A stretch of 64,000 nt of DNA from JAQAZP01 sp032127265. GTDB taxonomy: Bacteria; Acidobacteriota; JAQAZP01. Below, one piece after another: positions 42,995-51,307 of the stretch; positions within the stretch are counted from its first letter, which is position 1; each line of letters starts with the position of its first letter. A model generated the notes under the pieces. That model saw only the letters and a list, made by a program, of their open reading frames with translations, was not told the DNA's origin and made no database searches. The stretch is taken from NCBI GenBank assembly GCA_032127265.1, contig JAQAZP010000103.1, positions 1-64,000 of the forward strand, written 5' to 3'. The translations under genes were made by a program, and so were the position numbers.

Positions 42995-45484
42995 CTACTC
43001 CTTCAACTGCACAACGGTCACTCCGCTGCCGCCTTCCTGCTGGGCCGCCGCCCGAAACCCGGCCACGTGGGGATGACCATCCAGCAGCTCGGCCACCGCC
43101 CGGCGCAGCGCACCGGTGCCGTGCCCGTGGATCACCCGCACCGTCTGAAGCCCGGAGATCGTGGCATCGTCGAGGAACTTGTCCACCAGGGGCAGGGCCT
43201 CTTCCACCCGCTGCCCGATCACTTTCAGCTCATTCCCCGACAGCATGTCACCGCGGCCCACCAGCTCGATCTGCGCCGTGTCGCCGATGGTGAACCCGCC
43301 GCCGCCGGACACCGGCCCGGCCGATTTCTTCGTGGCGGCCTCAACCGGTGCGTCACCCGCGATGAGGTTCTGGCGAAAGACGGTCATCCGCTTGCCCTCC
43401 ACGGTGAGCACCGTTTCGCCCCGCTCGACGTGGTCGCTGACCACCGTGCCGCGAAGTGAGGTGTTGCGCAGCTTCACCCGCTCCCCCGGCTCCAGGGGGC
43501 GGGTGGGCGCGGCCTCCTCGCCCCGGGTGGGGGTAAGGGCCCCGCGGGTCTCGCTCACCGCGCCGGCCAGGCGATTCCGCTCGCGGTCCGCCGCGGCACG
43601 GACCTTCTCCGCCACGGCCCGGTCTTTCAGGCCGGCCACCAGTTCCTCCACCTGCCTGCTGAACCGGGCCAGCACCTTCTCCGCCTCTTCCATGCTGCCG
43701 GCCAGGAACTCGTTTTCCCGCTGGATGAACGCTTTCTGCTCCCGTTCCTTCTCCTGCACCAGCTGCTGCAGGCGGTCCCGTTCGGCTTTGACCGATTCTT
43801 CCTCGCGCCGGGCGCGGGCCAGGGTCTCCTCCAGCCGGGCCACCATCTGTTCCACCCTCCGGTCCTGGTCACCGAGATAGGCCCGGGCCTGATCGATGAT
43901 CTCCCCGGGGAATCCCACGGTCTCGGCCACGCGAAAGGCATTGGAGCTGCCCGGGACACCCAGAATCAGCTTGAAGGAGGGCGTCAGGGTCTCCTCGTCA
44001 AAGGACATGGAGCCGTTGACCACCCCGTCGGTGGCAAAGGCATAGGACTTCAATGCCTGGTGGTGGGTGGTGGCCAGGGTCCAGGCCCCGCGGGCGTGGA
44101 AGTGGTCGAGGATCGCCATGGCCAGCGCCGCCCCCTCCGCCGGGTCGGTGCCCGAACCGATCTCGTCCAGCAGAACCAGGGACGGCGGTTCGAGACTGCT
44201 GATGATGCGGTTGATGCCGGTGAGCCGCGCGGTGAAGGTGCTGAGGTTGGCGATGATGTCCTGACGGTCGCCGATATGCGCGGCCACCGCTTTAAATACC
44301 GGCAGCACGCTCCCCTCCCCCACCACCGGCGGCAGGCCGCTCTGCAGCATCAGCACCGCCAGCCCGGCCGTCTTCAGCGCCACGGTCTTTCCACCGGCGT
44401 TGGGCCCGGTGATCACCATCGAGCGGGCCCCCTCTTCCAGCACCAGGTCCAGCGGGACCACGCGGTCCACCGGCGACGACCCGGCCAGCCCGGAGGTGAG
44501 GCCCACCGCGCGGCGCTGCCCGGCCAGCCGTTCATCCAGCAGCGGGTGCCTGGCGCCCACCAGCTTGAAGTCCTCCCCGGCAGCGGCGATACTGGGGCGC
44601 GCCGATTGGGCCGCCTCGGCGAATTTCGCCTTGCCGGCGAGGAAGTCGAACCGTGAGAGCCCCTGCACGAGAACGGCCAATTCGTCGCGGCGCTCCCGGA
44701 TCTGGTGGGTCAGGGCCAAAAGGATCCTGGCACATTCCTGCCGCTCCTCCTCGCGGGCCATGATCAGCTTGTTGTTCACCTCCACCGTCTGGAACGGCTC
44801 GACAAAGAAGGTGGCCTCGGTGGAGGACCGGCCGTGGACGATGCCGGGCACCGCGTTCTTGTGCTCCGATTTGACCAGCACCACGTAGCGGTCGTCGCGC
44901 AGGGTGATGTAATCCTCCTGCAGGATGTGGGACAGGTCTTTCTCCCCGGTGAGCCGCTCGAGACGCTTGACGATCTCGCCGCGCAGCGATTTGAGGCTTT
45001 GCCGGATCCGGGCCAGCTCGGGCGAGGCGTTGTCCAGCAGCTCGCCCTTGCGGTTGATCACCCTGCGCACCGCCCGGACCATCTCAGACAAGTCGGGGAG
45101 AATCGCCGATTCGGCGGCCAGCCGCGGGCAGCGTCCGGCCAGGTCGCCCACCCCTTCGCGGATCCGCCGGCCGGCCTCGGCGTTGAGCACCATGATCAGG
45201 AATTCGGCCGGCTCGAGGCTCCGGTTGACCACCCGCAGCTTGGGCAGCACCCCCTCCAGGGCTTCCACCCCGGTGAGGTCCAGCTCGAACCCGCCGGCCA
45301 GGGCATCCCGCATCTCCCAGGTGACCGCCTGCTCGCCGGCCACCCATTCAGGGTCACGGCTGAACGTGGCGGCCTCCACGGCGGAAGCTCCAAGCGGGGT
45401 CTGGCAGAACAGGGCGACAATCCGCCGGACCTTGTCCAACTCGAGCAGGGACACCACTTCCTCGAGATTCATCGCGCTATCCAT
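42995..45484 (-). CDS. mutS2: MutS2 family ATPase/endonuclease
   Basis: 829 residues. MutS-type ATPase: Walker A GPNAGGKT near residue 360, STFTARL, LLDEIGSGTDP and TTHHQALK; a coiled coil (about 510-620) and a C-terminal Smr domain ending with VIHGHGTGALR. The usual LDLHG/LDLRG start of Smr is replaced by LKVIGQRVEEAL, so the HGHGTG loop is kept while one of the two motif groups is altered. MutS2 suppresses recombination or rescues collided ribosomes, depending on the species. It is the first gene after a strong promoter and structured leader. Confidence 0.95.
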   Translation of the reverse strand: MDSAMNLEEVVSLLELDKVRRIVALFCQTPLGASAVEAATFSRDPEWVAGEQAVTWEMRDALAGGFELDLTGVEALEGVLPKLRVVNRSLEPAEFLIMVLNAEAGRRIREGVGDLAGRCPRLAAESAILPDLSEMVRAVRRVINRKGELLDNASPELARIRQSLKSLRGEIVKRLERLTGEKDLSHILQEDYITLRDDRYVVLVKSEHKNAVPGIVHGRSSTEATFFVEPFQTVEVNNKLIMAREEERQECARILLALTHQIRERRDELAVLVQGLSRFDFLAGKAKFAEAAQSARPSIAAAGEDFKLVGARHPLLDERLAGQRRAVGLTSGLAGSSPVDRVVPLDLVLEEGARSMVITGPNAGGKTVALKTAGLAVLMLQSGLPPVVGEGSVLPVFKAVAAHIGDRQDIIANLSTFTARLTGINRIISSLEPPSLVLLDEIGSGTDPAEGAALAMAILDHFHARGAWTLATTHHQALKSYAFATDGVVNGSMSFDEETLTPSFKLILGVPGSSNAFRVAETVGFPGEIIDQARAYLGDQDRRVEQMVARLEETLARARREEESVKAERDRLQQLVQEKEREQKAFIQRENEFLAGSMEEAEKVLARFSRQVEELVAGLKDRAVAEKVRAAADRERNRLAGAVSETRGALTPTRGEEAAPTRPLEPGERVKLRNTSLRGTVVSDHVERGETVLTVEGKRMTVFRQNLIAGDAPVEAATKKSAGPVSGGGGFTIGDTAQIELVGRGDMLSGNELKVIGQRVEEALPLVDKFLDDATISGLQTVRVIHGHGTGALRRAVAELLDGHPHVAGFRAAAQQEGGSGVTVVQLKE

Positions 45485-45585
45485 AATGAATGTTTCACCG
45501 GAATGGTACAGATCACCGGCCTCTTGGGGAAGATCGCCCAGGGGAGGGGCTTGGAACCCGCCGGATCACCCCCGGTTCTTCTGAC

Positions 45586-45637
45586 CCGGCATAGAAAAAT
45601 CCCCAGCGGCGCAGCGTCGATCGGGGATAAATGCCGG
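45586..45637 (-). promoter_or_regulatory. Nested stem-loop in the mutS2 leader
   Basis: Outer arms CCGGCAT/ATGCCGG (45586-45592, 45631-45637) enclose inner arms ATCCCC/GGGGAT (45599-45604, 45623-45628) around a GC-rich apical region. On the minus strand the inner stem is followed by TTTTTC, so it could work as an attenuator. A further GAAC/GTTC hairpin lies closer to mutS2 (about 45554-45579). The leader from the predicted start to the mutS2 ATG is about 175 nt. Confidence 0.5.
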
Positions 45638-45665
45638 AATTCATGACCTCAAGTCTGAACGGAAG

Positions 45666-45695
45666 AATATAGGTTTCGGTCAGCGAAGTTGTCAA
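45666..45695 (-). promoter_or_regulatory. Sigma-70-type promoter of mutS2-dnaG-rpoD
   Basis: TTGACA (complement of 45690-45695), an 18-base spacer and TATATT (complement of 45666-45671): a near-consensus pair in AT-rich DNA. It drives towards the structured leader and mutS2. Confidence 0.7.
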
Positions 45696-45810
45696 GATAA
45701 AATCGTCAAAAAACTGTCATTTTGCCGCATAATCGGGAGTCCTGCCCCTTCTATGATGCTTTTGAATATTCGCCAACTTCTTTTGTCAGCCGGTCTCCGA
45801 GTCGGTCTAT

Positions 45811-45906
45811 TTAGAGGTCCAGCTCATAGTCCAGCTGCAGGCCAAGCCAGAATTCTGGCGGCATCTTGAAGTATTTTGCCAAACGGAGCGCGGTATCAGC
45901 GGTTAC
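45811..45906 (-). pseudogene. HigA antitoxin C-terminal remnant
   Basis: The minus strand encodes 31 residues that match the C-terminal end of HigA-type addiction-module antitoxins: VTADTALRLAKYFKMPPEF followed by WLGLQLDYELDL and a stop at 45811. Upstream in the same frame the sequence turns into an unrelated Glu/Ala-rich stretch, with no start codon, no HTH N-terminus and no HigB toxin. It is a scar of a lost higBA module at the edge of the accessory patch. I found it by reading; it is too short to be called by ordinary gene finders. Confidence 0.75.
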
Positions 45907-45961
45907 AGCGCCAGCGTGCAGGCAATCCGCTGCATGCTCCGGTTCGGCTTCTGCTGTCCGG

Positions 45962-46657
45962 TCATACGACAAGTCCAAAGACCTTACCCACGGCAGCGGT
46001 CAATGCCATCGCCAGCGTTCCCCAGAAACAGACTCGCACGGCACCCCGAACTGGCGCCGCGCCTCCTGCAACGGCCGCAATTGCTCCCAAAGCTCCCAAC
46101 AGGACAATCGCCAAAACAGGAATGAGCCACAGCAACGAAGAAACCGAAGCCATTGATGCGGTGGCAACGGGAACAGCAGCCCCAACGGTAAATGCTGTGG
46201 CAGACCAGAAGGCCGCCTGGAACGGGCGAGCACTTAACGCCGTGGTGATGCCAATCTCGTCCCGCGCGTGTGCGGCGAGTGCATCATGTTTCATCAACTG
46301 GCGCGCCACCTCGTCAGCGAGCGTGTCTTCTAAACCGCGATCCCGATAAATGGCCGCCAATTCTTTCTGCTCTTCGTCCTGGTTGTTTTCGAGTGCGTCG
46401 GTTTCCATCCTGATGTCCGCACTTTCGGTATCCGCCTGGGACTGTACTGAAACGTATTCCCCGGCCGCCATAGACATTGCTCCCGCTACCAATCCGGCCG
46501 TGCCGGCCAGAACAATGCTACCCTTGCTTCCACCACCTGCAGCGACTCCCACAATCAGACTGGCCGTGGATACAATGCCGTCGTTGGCGCCCAGGACTGC
46601 TGCTCGCAGCCAGCCTGAACGGTGGATTCGATGGTGTTCAGAATGTGTTGTCTTCAA
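45962..46657 (-). CDS. VIT family iron/manganese transporter
   Basis: 231 residues of the VIT1/CCC1 family. The first membrane helix has the signature VLGANDGIVSTASLIVGVAAG, the second GAMSMAAGEYVSVQSQ; a charged cytoplasmic metal-binding segment (about 80-135, rich in Glu/Asp/His) precedes three C-terminal helices. Such proteins export or sequester Fe2+ or Mn2+. A TTG start at 46657 is used; the ribosome site (GAGAAAA) is poor. It lies inside the accessory patch, between a HigA remnant and a VapBC-type pair, so it may have been acquired. Confidence 0.85.
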   Translation of the reverse strand: MKTTHSEHHRIHRSGWLRAAVLGANDGIVSTASLIVGVAAGGGSKGSIVLAGTAGLVAGAMSMAAGEYVSVQSQADTESADIRMETDALENNQDEEQKELAAIYRDRGLEDTLADEVARQLMKHDALAAHARDEIGITTALSARPFQAAFWSATAFTVGAAVPVATASMASVSSLLWLIPVLAIVLLGALGAIAAVAGGAAPVRGAVRVCFWGTLAMALTAAVGKVFGLVV

Positions 46658-46834
46658 GTATTTTCTCGTGTTGTTTTAGTGCCGAACGCCCCGCATCAGC
46701 CGCAAGCCGAGACGGCGCGCTGGTTGCTTTGGACCGCCTTAAAGCCCCGTAACGAGCCTCTGATCAGCCGTTCGGTTTACAACCAGCGTGACGGAAGCGG
46801 CTTGACCGTTGAATGCGGTCGTTGGCCAGTTACT

Positions 46835-47212
46835 TTATATCTTCTTTGGAAAGTACTTGACGTCAGGCAAACCCTTGAAATCAATATCCTGCGTCCATAA
46901 AGTAGCTTCATATAATCGTGCCGTTGCCAGGATGATGCTGTCTGCCATGGGCAAAGAGTGCTTAATGCTGAATTTGGCGGCAGATAAAGAAAGCCCAGGC
47001 GTGAGTTCTGCCACGATGCCCCGTTGCATGGCACTGACAGCCTGAAGTGCTTCATGCTCACCACGTTCTCGAAGTACGACTTTGAAAACTTCATATAGTG
47101 CAACGGTAGGCATAACCAGAGATTCAATATCTTTCAGTGCAGGCAGGAAGTGTTTTGCATTCCTCCCGTCGGCGAAGTACTCAAGCCACCCGGAGGAGTC
47201 GACGATGTTCAT
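46835..47212 (-). CDS. vapC: PIN-domain toxin (VapC-type)
   Basis: 125 residues with the PIN nuclease acidic set: D5 (NIVDSSGWLEYF), E41 (VALYEVFK), D91 (LPMADSIILATA) and D109/D111 (LWTQDIDF). VapC toxins cut tRNA or rRNA; the target here is unknown. The ATG overlaps the antitoxin stop by four bases, the usual coupling of antitoxin first, toxin second. Confidence 0.9.
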   Translation of the reverse strand: MNIVDSSGWLEYFADGRNAKHFLPALKDIESLVMPTVALYEVFKVVLRERGEHEALQAVSAMQRGIVAELTPGLSLSAAKFSIKHSLPMADSIILATARLYEATLWTQDIDFKGLPDVKYFPKKI

Positions 47213-47415
47213 ACCCTGTCTTCCTCCCGCTCAAATTCTGTGTTGATTCCTTTCAAAAATCCACGTAGCTCTTCGATATCACGCTCTGGAATCAGCTCAA
47301 CTCTGCCATCATACTCAACAACCTGCATTTTCTGTCCTGGCCGGAGGCGCAAGTTATCTCGGATTGGCCGCGGGATAACGACCTGATATTTGGGGGATAC
47401 AGTTACGGTGATCAT
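47209..47415 (-). CDS. vapB: AbrB/MazE-type antitoxin (VapB)
   Basis: 68 residues with the swapped-hairpin DNA-binding motif VTVSPKYQVVIPRPIRDNL at the N-terminus and an acidic C-terminal tail (LRGFLKGINTEFEREEDRV) that would block the PIN active site. GGAGG lies just upstream of the ATG. With its toxin it binds its own promoter; repeated CCATCGATG boxes upstream are the likely operator. Confidence 0.9.
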   Translation of the reverse strand: MITVTVSPKYQVVIPRPIRDNLRLRPGQKMQVVEYDGRVELIPERDIEELRGFLKGINTEFEREEDRV

Positions 47416-47425
47416 GTTCTTTCCT

Positions 47426-47465
47426 CCATCGATGCATATCGGTATTACATTACATCCATCGATGG
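47426..47465. promoter_or_regulatory. Likely VapBC operator: paired CCATCGATG boxes
   Basis: CCATCGATG occurs at 47426-47434 and again at 47456-47464, exactly 30 bp apart (about three helical turns), each containing the palindrome CATCGATG. The AT-rich DNA between them probably holds the -10 region of vapBC. The position fits toxin-antitoxin autoregulation. Confidence 0.6.
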
Positions 47466-47842
47466 CGATTCGTCAAGTAATATTTTTTTGGCCACCAATT
47501 AATTATCTGGATATCCGTATATTCACATCCTCAAGTTATTTTATAACTCGTTCCAGGCTCTGATTGGCTTGGTTCGATGATGGCATGAGACCTGCATAAC
47601 TAGCTGAAGAATCTAGTAGATATTACCCTTGCTGGGCGATAATGACAAGTGTTTGCGTAATGTACAATGGCTCATGCGTCCAGATAAGCCCGGCAGGGCG
47701 TTGATATGTGGAAGGTAAGGGCGAACATGAGATCAGCACGGTTTGGTTATCCTGATAGCAATGATGTCTGTATATGCACGAAATCTCGTGCTTATCTGGA
47801 AAGGATGCTGGCTGAAACCAGCTTATCCACAAGTGATGAGGT
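47466..47842. other. AT-rich gap without a supported gene
   Basis: Noticeably AT-richer than the flanking genes and without an open frame carrying a ribosome site. No tRNA, terminal repeat or integrase attachment site was recognised. It looks like decayed foreign DNA between the toxin-antitoxin pair and the recombinase fragment. Confidence 0.4.
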
Positions 47843-48349
47843 GTAATCGCGTCCGAAGAGCAGGAAGGCCTGGCGGGGTTTGCCTCCTGGCTCCGTGAGC
47901 GGTGGATGGCCCGCGAAAACCGGGTCCCCTACTTCCTGAAATGGGTCCAACGGTTTCTCGGTTTGGCCCGGGCCAGACCGGGGGAATCCTGGCACGATTC
48001 CCTGCGCATCTTCCTCGAGGACCTGGAAGCGGGCGGAGCGCCCGACTGGCAGGTCCGCCAGGCCGCCGATGCGGTGAGCCTGTACCACGGTCAGTTTCTG
48101 GAGTCCGCCGGTGGGCGATTGACCGCCGAGGGAACCGAGCCCGGCCCGAAGGAGGATGGTCCACCATCTCCCGATGAGAAGCCGCCGGTCGATTCACCTT
48201 TTGATCGCGCTACGCCTGCCGATCCGAGAGTGATCGTGAACGAGCTCGAGCGACCCTGCTTTCGCCACTTTTCCGGATTCCGGCAGCTTACCCGGATCTG
48301 GAATGGCCGGACATCGGGAAGTCTCTTCACTCTGCGGCAGAAACTTTGA
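47843..48349 (+). pseudogene. Truncated tyrosine recombinase (integron/phage integrase N-terminal domain)
   Basis: The open frame from just after the TGA at 47837 contains the core-binding domain of long integron-type integrases: VPYFLKWVQRFLG, a WHDSLRIFLEDL helix and PDWQVRQAADAVSLYHGQFL. The in-frame sequence before the ATG at 47906 (LAGFASWLRERW) also fits this domain, but no start codon is left there. The catalytic domain with its Arg-His-Arg-Tyr set is missing; after about residue 70 the frame turns into a Pro/Asp-rich tail with no resemblance. Broken at both ends, it is a relic of the element that brought in this patch. Confidence 0.65.
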
Positions 48350-48566
48350 GAGAGTGCGGGCCCCGGCGGTCCGGCCTGCCCCGCACCATCGGTCGCACGG
48401 TACTTCACCGGGGGAAACAGGGCCGAAACAGGGGTAAGTAATTGATCCCCGGGAGCCAATTTGTAAAAATATGTTATAGTTATGAGTTAACAGGAGAAAC
48501 AGCGTGGTAGTTTGCGGCAGCCGAGGGGCTGTTGTTCGTGAACTCCGTTCTGTATCGGAAAGTAAC

Positions 48567-49259
48567 ATGGGAAAAAACGAAAACAAGCCGGGTAACGGGG
48601 TCGCTGTCCCCTTCAGGATCAGGGACTGCGCCCTGATCCCGCTGGCCACAGGCCAGAAGGCGCAGAACCTCAAGGAACTGCACCACTTGCTGCAGGAGGC
48701 CGATGCCGGTTGCATCTACTACGCCTTCTGGGGCGGCCTGCTCAAGCCGGGGTTCGAGAACCCGGAGTATGCCAACGATTTTGCTGCCTGGGCCCACCGG
48801 GCCCTGCACGACGACGTGCTGGCGGAGAAGTTGGGGGTAATCGACCCCACCGAGTTCGACGACCTGGAGTCGCTGCGCCGGGAACTGCTGGACGTGATCG
48901 AGGAACACCTGGACACCATCGAGATTATCACCTGGACCCGGCGGGACCAGCAGTTCAACTTTATTACCTCCCAGATCGTGGTCTTCGACGCCCAGCGGGA
49001 GATCACCGAGCCGCGGCAGCTCGCCGAGGTGGTGGGCGGGATGAGCAGCAGCAGCATCTTCTACCACTTCATCGACGCCCGCCGGCGGTCCGAGGAGGCG
49101 AACGACGATTTCGGATCCTGGCTCAGCGGCTTCGGGGACCAGTACTGGGATCTGCAGCGCTTGCTGGCCGAGGTGGACCCCTACTTTTCCACCCTGGTGG
49201 AACTTCGTGACCAGCTTGCCACGCTTTTCGAAAACTATTTCACCGCCAATCGGCACTGA
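48567..49259 (+). CDS. DUF5752-like protein heading the trehalose-type operon
   Basis: 230 residues, soluble, acidic. Features include LATGQKAQNLKELHHLL, GCIYYAFWGGLL, NDFAAWAHRAL and SSSSIFYHFIDARRR, which match what I recall of DUF5752, a family usually beside TreT-like glycosyltransferases. The function is unknown. The ATG at 48567 (GGAAAG upstream) is preferred to an in-frame start at 48504. It ends 5 bases before the TreT-like gene, so the four genes 48567-52797 form one tight operon. A role as partner or regulator of the GT4 enzyme is inferred from the linkage. Confidence 0.7.
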   Translation: MGKNENKPGNGVAVPFRIRDCALIPLATGQKAQNLKELHHLLQEADAGCIYYAFWGGLLKPGFENPEYANDFAAWAHRALHDDVLAEKLGVIDPTEFDDLESLRRELLDVIEEHLDTIEIITWTRRDQQFNFITSQIVVFDAQREITEPRQLAEVVGGMSSSSIFYHFIDARRRSEEANDDFGSWLSGFGDQYWDLQRLLAEVDPYFSTLVELRDQLATLFENYFTANRH

Positions 49260-49264
49260 GGACC

Positions 49265-50497
49265 ATGCTCGAAGAATATACAGACATCGTCGGCAGGGAC
49301 GTCATCGATCACCTGCGGCAGCTGGTGGCCCCGATGCGCGGGATCAAGGTGGTTCACGTCAACTCCACCCGCGAGGGCGGGGGCGTGGCCGAGATCCTGC
49401 ACAAGCTGGTGCCTCTGCAGCAAGACCTGGGGATCGATTCCTCCTGGGAGGTGATCACCGGCAACCCCGACTTCTACCACTGCACCAAGAACTTCCACAA
49501 CGGGCTCCAGGGCAACCGGGTGGTGCTGACGGACAGCCAGCTGCGCAACTACATGAAGACCAACGAGGAAAACTGCGAACGGCTGCGGGGGACACTGGCC
49601 GAGGCTGACATGGTCTTTATCCACGACCCGCAGCCGGCGGCCTTCCTCCGCTACTGCCCCGAACGGAAGGGCAAGTGGGTCTGGCGCTGTCACATCGACG
49701 CCAGCACACCCTACCGCCCGGTGTGGCGGTTTCTCCGCGACCTGGTCAAGGATTACGACGCCAGCATCTTCTCCCTGGCCGCCTTTGCCAAGCGCCTGCC
49801 GCATCCGATCTACCTCATCCCGCCCAGCATCGATCCGCTGACCGACAAGAACATCGACCTCGAGGATGCAGAGGTCAACCAGCTCTACCCCAGGTTCGGC
49901 CTCGATCCCGACCGGCCGATCATGACCCAGGTCTCCCGCTTCGACCGCTTCAAGGACCCGCTGGGGGTGGTCCAGGCCTACCGGCTGACCAAGAAGTTCC
50001 ACCCCACGCTCCAGCTGGTGCTGGCCGGCGGCGGAGCCAGCGACGACCCGGAAGGGGCGGTAGTGCTGGACGAGGTGAACCAGGCCTGCCACGGGGACAA
50101 GGACGCCCACGTGCTGATGCTGCCCCCCGACGCCCACCGGACAATCAACGGCCTCCAGCGTCTCTCGGACATCATGCTGCAGAAATCGATCCGCGAGGGA
50201 TTCGGTCTGACGGTGACCGAGGCGATGTGGAAGGGCAAGCCGGTGATCGGGGGCAATACCGGTGGAATCCGCCTGCAGGTGGTGAACCACCACACCGGCT
50301 TCCTAGTCAGTTCGCCCGAGGGCGCCGCCCTGCGGATCCGCTACATGCTGCGCCACCGCGACCGGACGCTGGAAATGGGCCGCAAGGCCCGCGAGTTCGT
50401 GCGGGAGAATTTTCTGCTCACCCGGCTGCTCAGGGAACACCTGACACTGATGGCGGCGCTGAACAACGGCATCAAGGACCGCATCGAGCTGAACTGA
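49265..50497 (+). CDS. treT: TreT-like trehalose synthase (GT4 glycosyltransferase)
   Basis: 410 residues. N-terminal VVHVNSTREGGGVAEILHKL, FIHDPQPAAF, KWVWRCHIDAS and the donor-domain motifs VSRFDRFKDPLGV and REGFGLTVTEAMWKGKPV are those of trehalose glycosyltransferring synthase, which joins NDP-glucose and glucose directly to trehalose. Close relatives make other disaccharides, so the product is not certain. The next genes encode OtsB and OtsA. Confidence 0.8.
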   Translation: MLEEYTDIVGRDVIDHLRQLVAPMRGIKVVHVNSTREGGGVAEILHKLVPLQQDLGIDSSWEVITGNPDFYHCTKNFHNGLQGNRVVLTDSQLRNYMKTNEENCERLRGTLAEADMVFIHDPQPAAFLRYCPERKGKWVWRCHIDASTPYRPVWRFLRDLVKDYDASIFSLAAFAKRLPHPIYLIPPSIDPLTDKNIDLEDAEVNQLYPRFGLDPDRPIMTQVSRFDRFKDPLGVVQAYRLTKKFHPTLQLVLAGGGASDDPEGAVVLDEVNQACHGDKDAHVLMLPPDAHRTINGLQRLSDIMLQKSIREGFGLTVTEAMWKGKPVIGGNTGGIRLQVVNHHTGFLVSSPEGAALRIRYMLRHRDRTLEMGRKAREFVRENFLLTRLLREHLTLMAALNNGIKDRIELN

Positions 50498-50503
50498 CAG
50501 ATC

Positions 50504-51307
50504 ATGGAACTCCTCGACCAGACCTTCGATTCGGCACGGTTCTGGGCCACGGTGGCCGGCAGCGGGCAATCGCTGCTGATGCTCGACTACGACGGTACCT
50601 TGGCGCCATTCGTGACCCGGCGTGACCAGGCGGTACCCTACCCCGGGGTGCGGGAGGCCCTGCGGCAACTTGCCGCTACCGGCCGCACCCGGGTGGTGGT
50701 GATCACCGGCCGCAACGCCGGCGACCTGGTGCCACTGCTGGGCCTGGAACCATCGCCGGAAATCTGGGGCTCCCACGGCGGGGAACGGATGATGCCCGAC
50801 GGCAGCTACAGTGTGCAGCCCCTGGAAGAGGCCCACCTGATCGGGCTCCAGGAAGCGGACGCCGTGATCGAGGAATCAACCCTGCCCCAGCACTTCGAGA
50901 TCAAGCCGCTGGGCCGTGCCTTTCACTGGCGCGGGCTGCCGGAGGAGGAGGTCCGCCGGGCCGACCGGACGGTTACCGGGCCGTGGCGCACGGTCGCCGA
51001 AACCAGCGGCCTTGAGCTGCGGGACTTTGACGGCGGCGTTGAGCTGCGGGTCCCGGGGGTGGACAAGGGGCAGGCGGTGAGCCAGCTGATGAGAGAGATG
51101 GGCCAGGGGACCCCGTCCGCCTATCTCGGCGATGACCGTACGGACGAGGACGCGTTTCGCGCCCTGGGGCCGCAGGGCCTCTCGGTGATGGTCCGTACCG
51201 CCTACCGCTCCACTGCGGCGCGGCTCTGGCTCAAGCCGCCGGAGGAGCTGATCGGTTTTCTGCTGCGCTGGCTCGATGCCACGGAACAGGGGAAGGAGGA
51301 ACGATGA
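50504..51307 (+). CDS. otsB: Trehalose-6-phosphate phosphatase (HAD family)
   Basis: 267 residues, HAD fold: motif I LDYDGTLAPF (D28, D30), VVVITGRNAGDL, the cap segment EIWGSHGGERM and motif IV YLGDDRTDEDAF. It removes phosphate from trehalose-6-phosphate made by the next gene product. It starts 6 bases after the TreT-like stop and its own stop overlaps the otsA ATG (ATGA). A related sugar phosphate such as glucosylglycerol phosphate cannot be excluded as substrate. Confidence 0.9.
   Translation: MELLDQTFDSARFWATVAGSGQSLLMLDYDGTLAPFVTRRDQAVPYPGVREALRQLAATGRTRVVVITGRNAGDLVPLLGLEPSPEIWGSHGGERMMPDGSYSVQPLEEAHLIGLQEADAVIEESTLPQHFEIKPLGRAFHWRGLPEEEVRRADRTVTGPWRTVAETSGLELRDFDGGVELRVPGVDKGQAVSQLMREMGQGTPSAYLGDDRTDEDAFRALGPQGLSVMVRTAYRSTAARLWLKPPEELIGFLLRWLDATEQGKEER

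Noticed and set aside
48440..48566. A sigma-70 promoter before the trehalose-type operon
   Set aside because: TATAGT near 48475 looks like a -10, but no -35 lies at 16-18 bases; evidence too weak to list.
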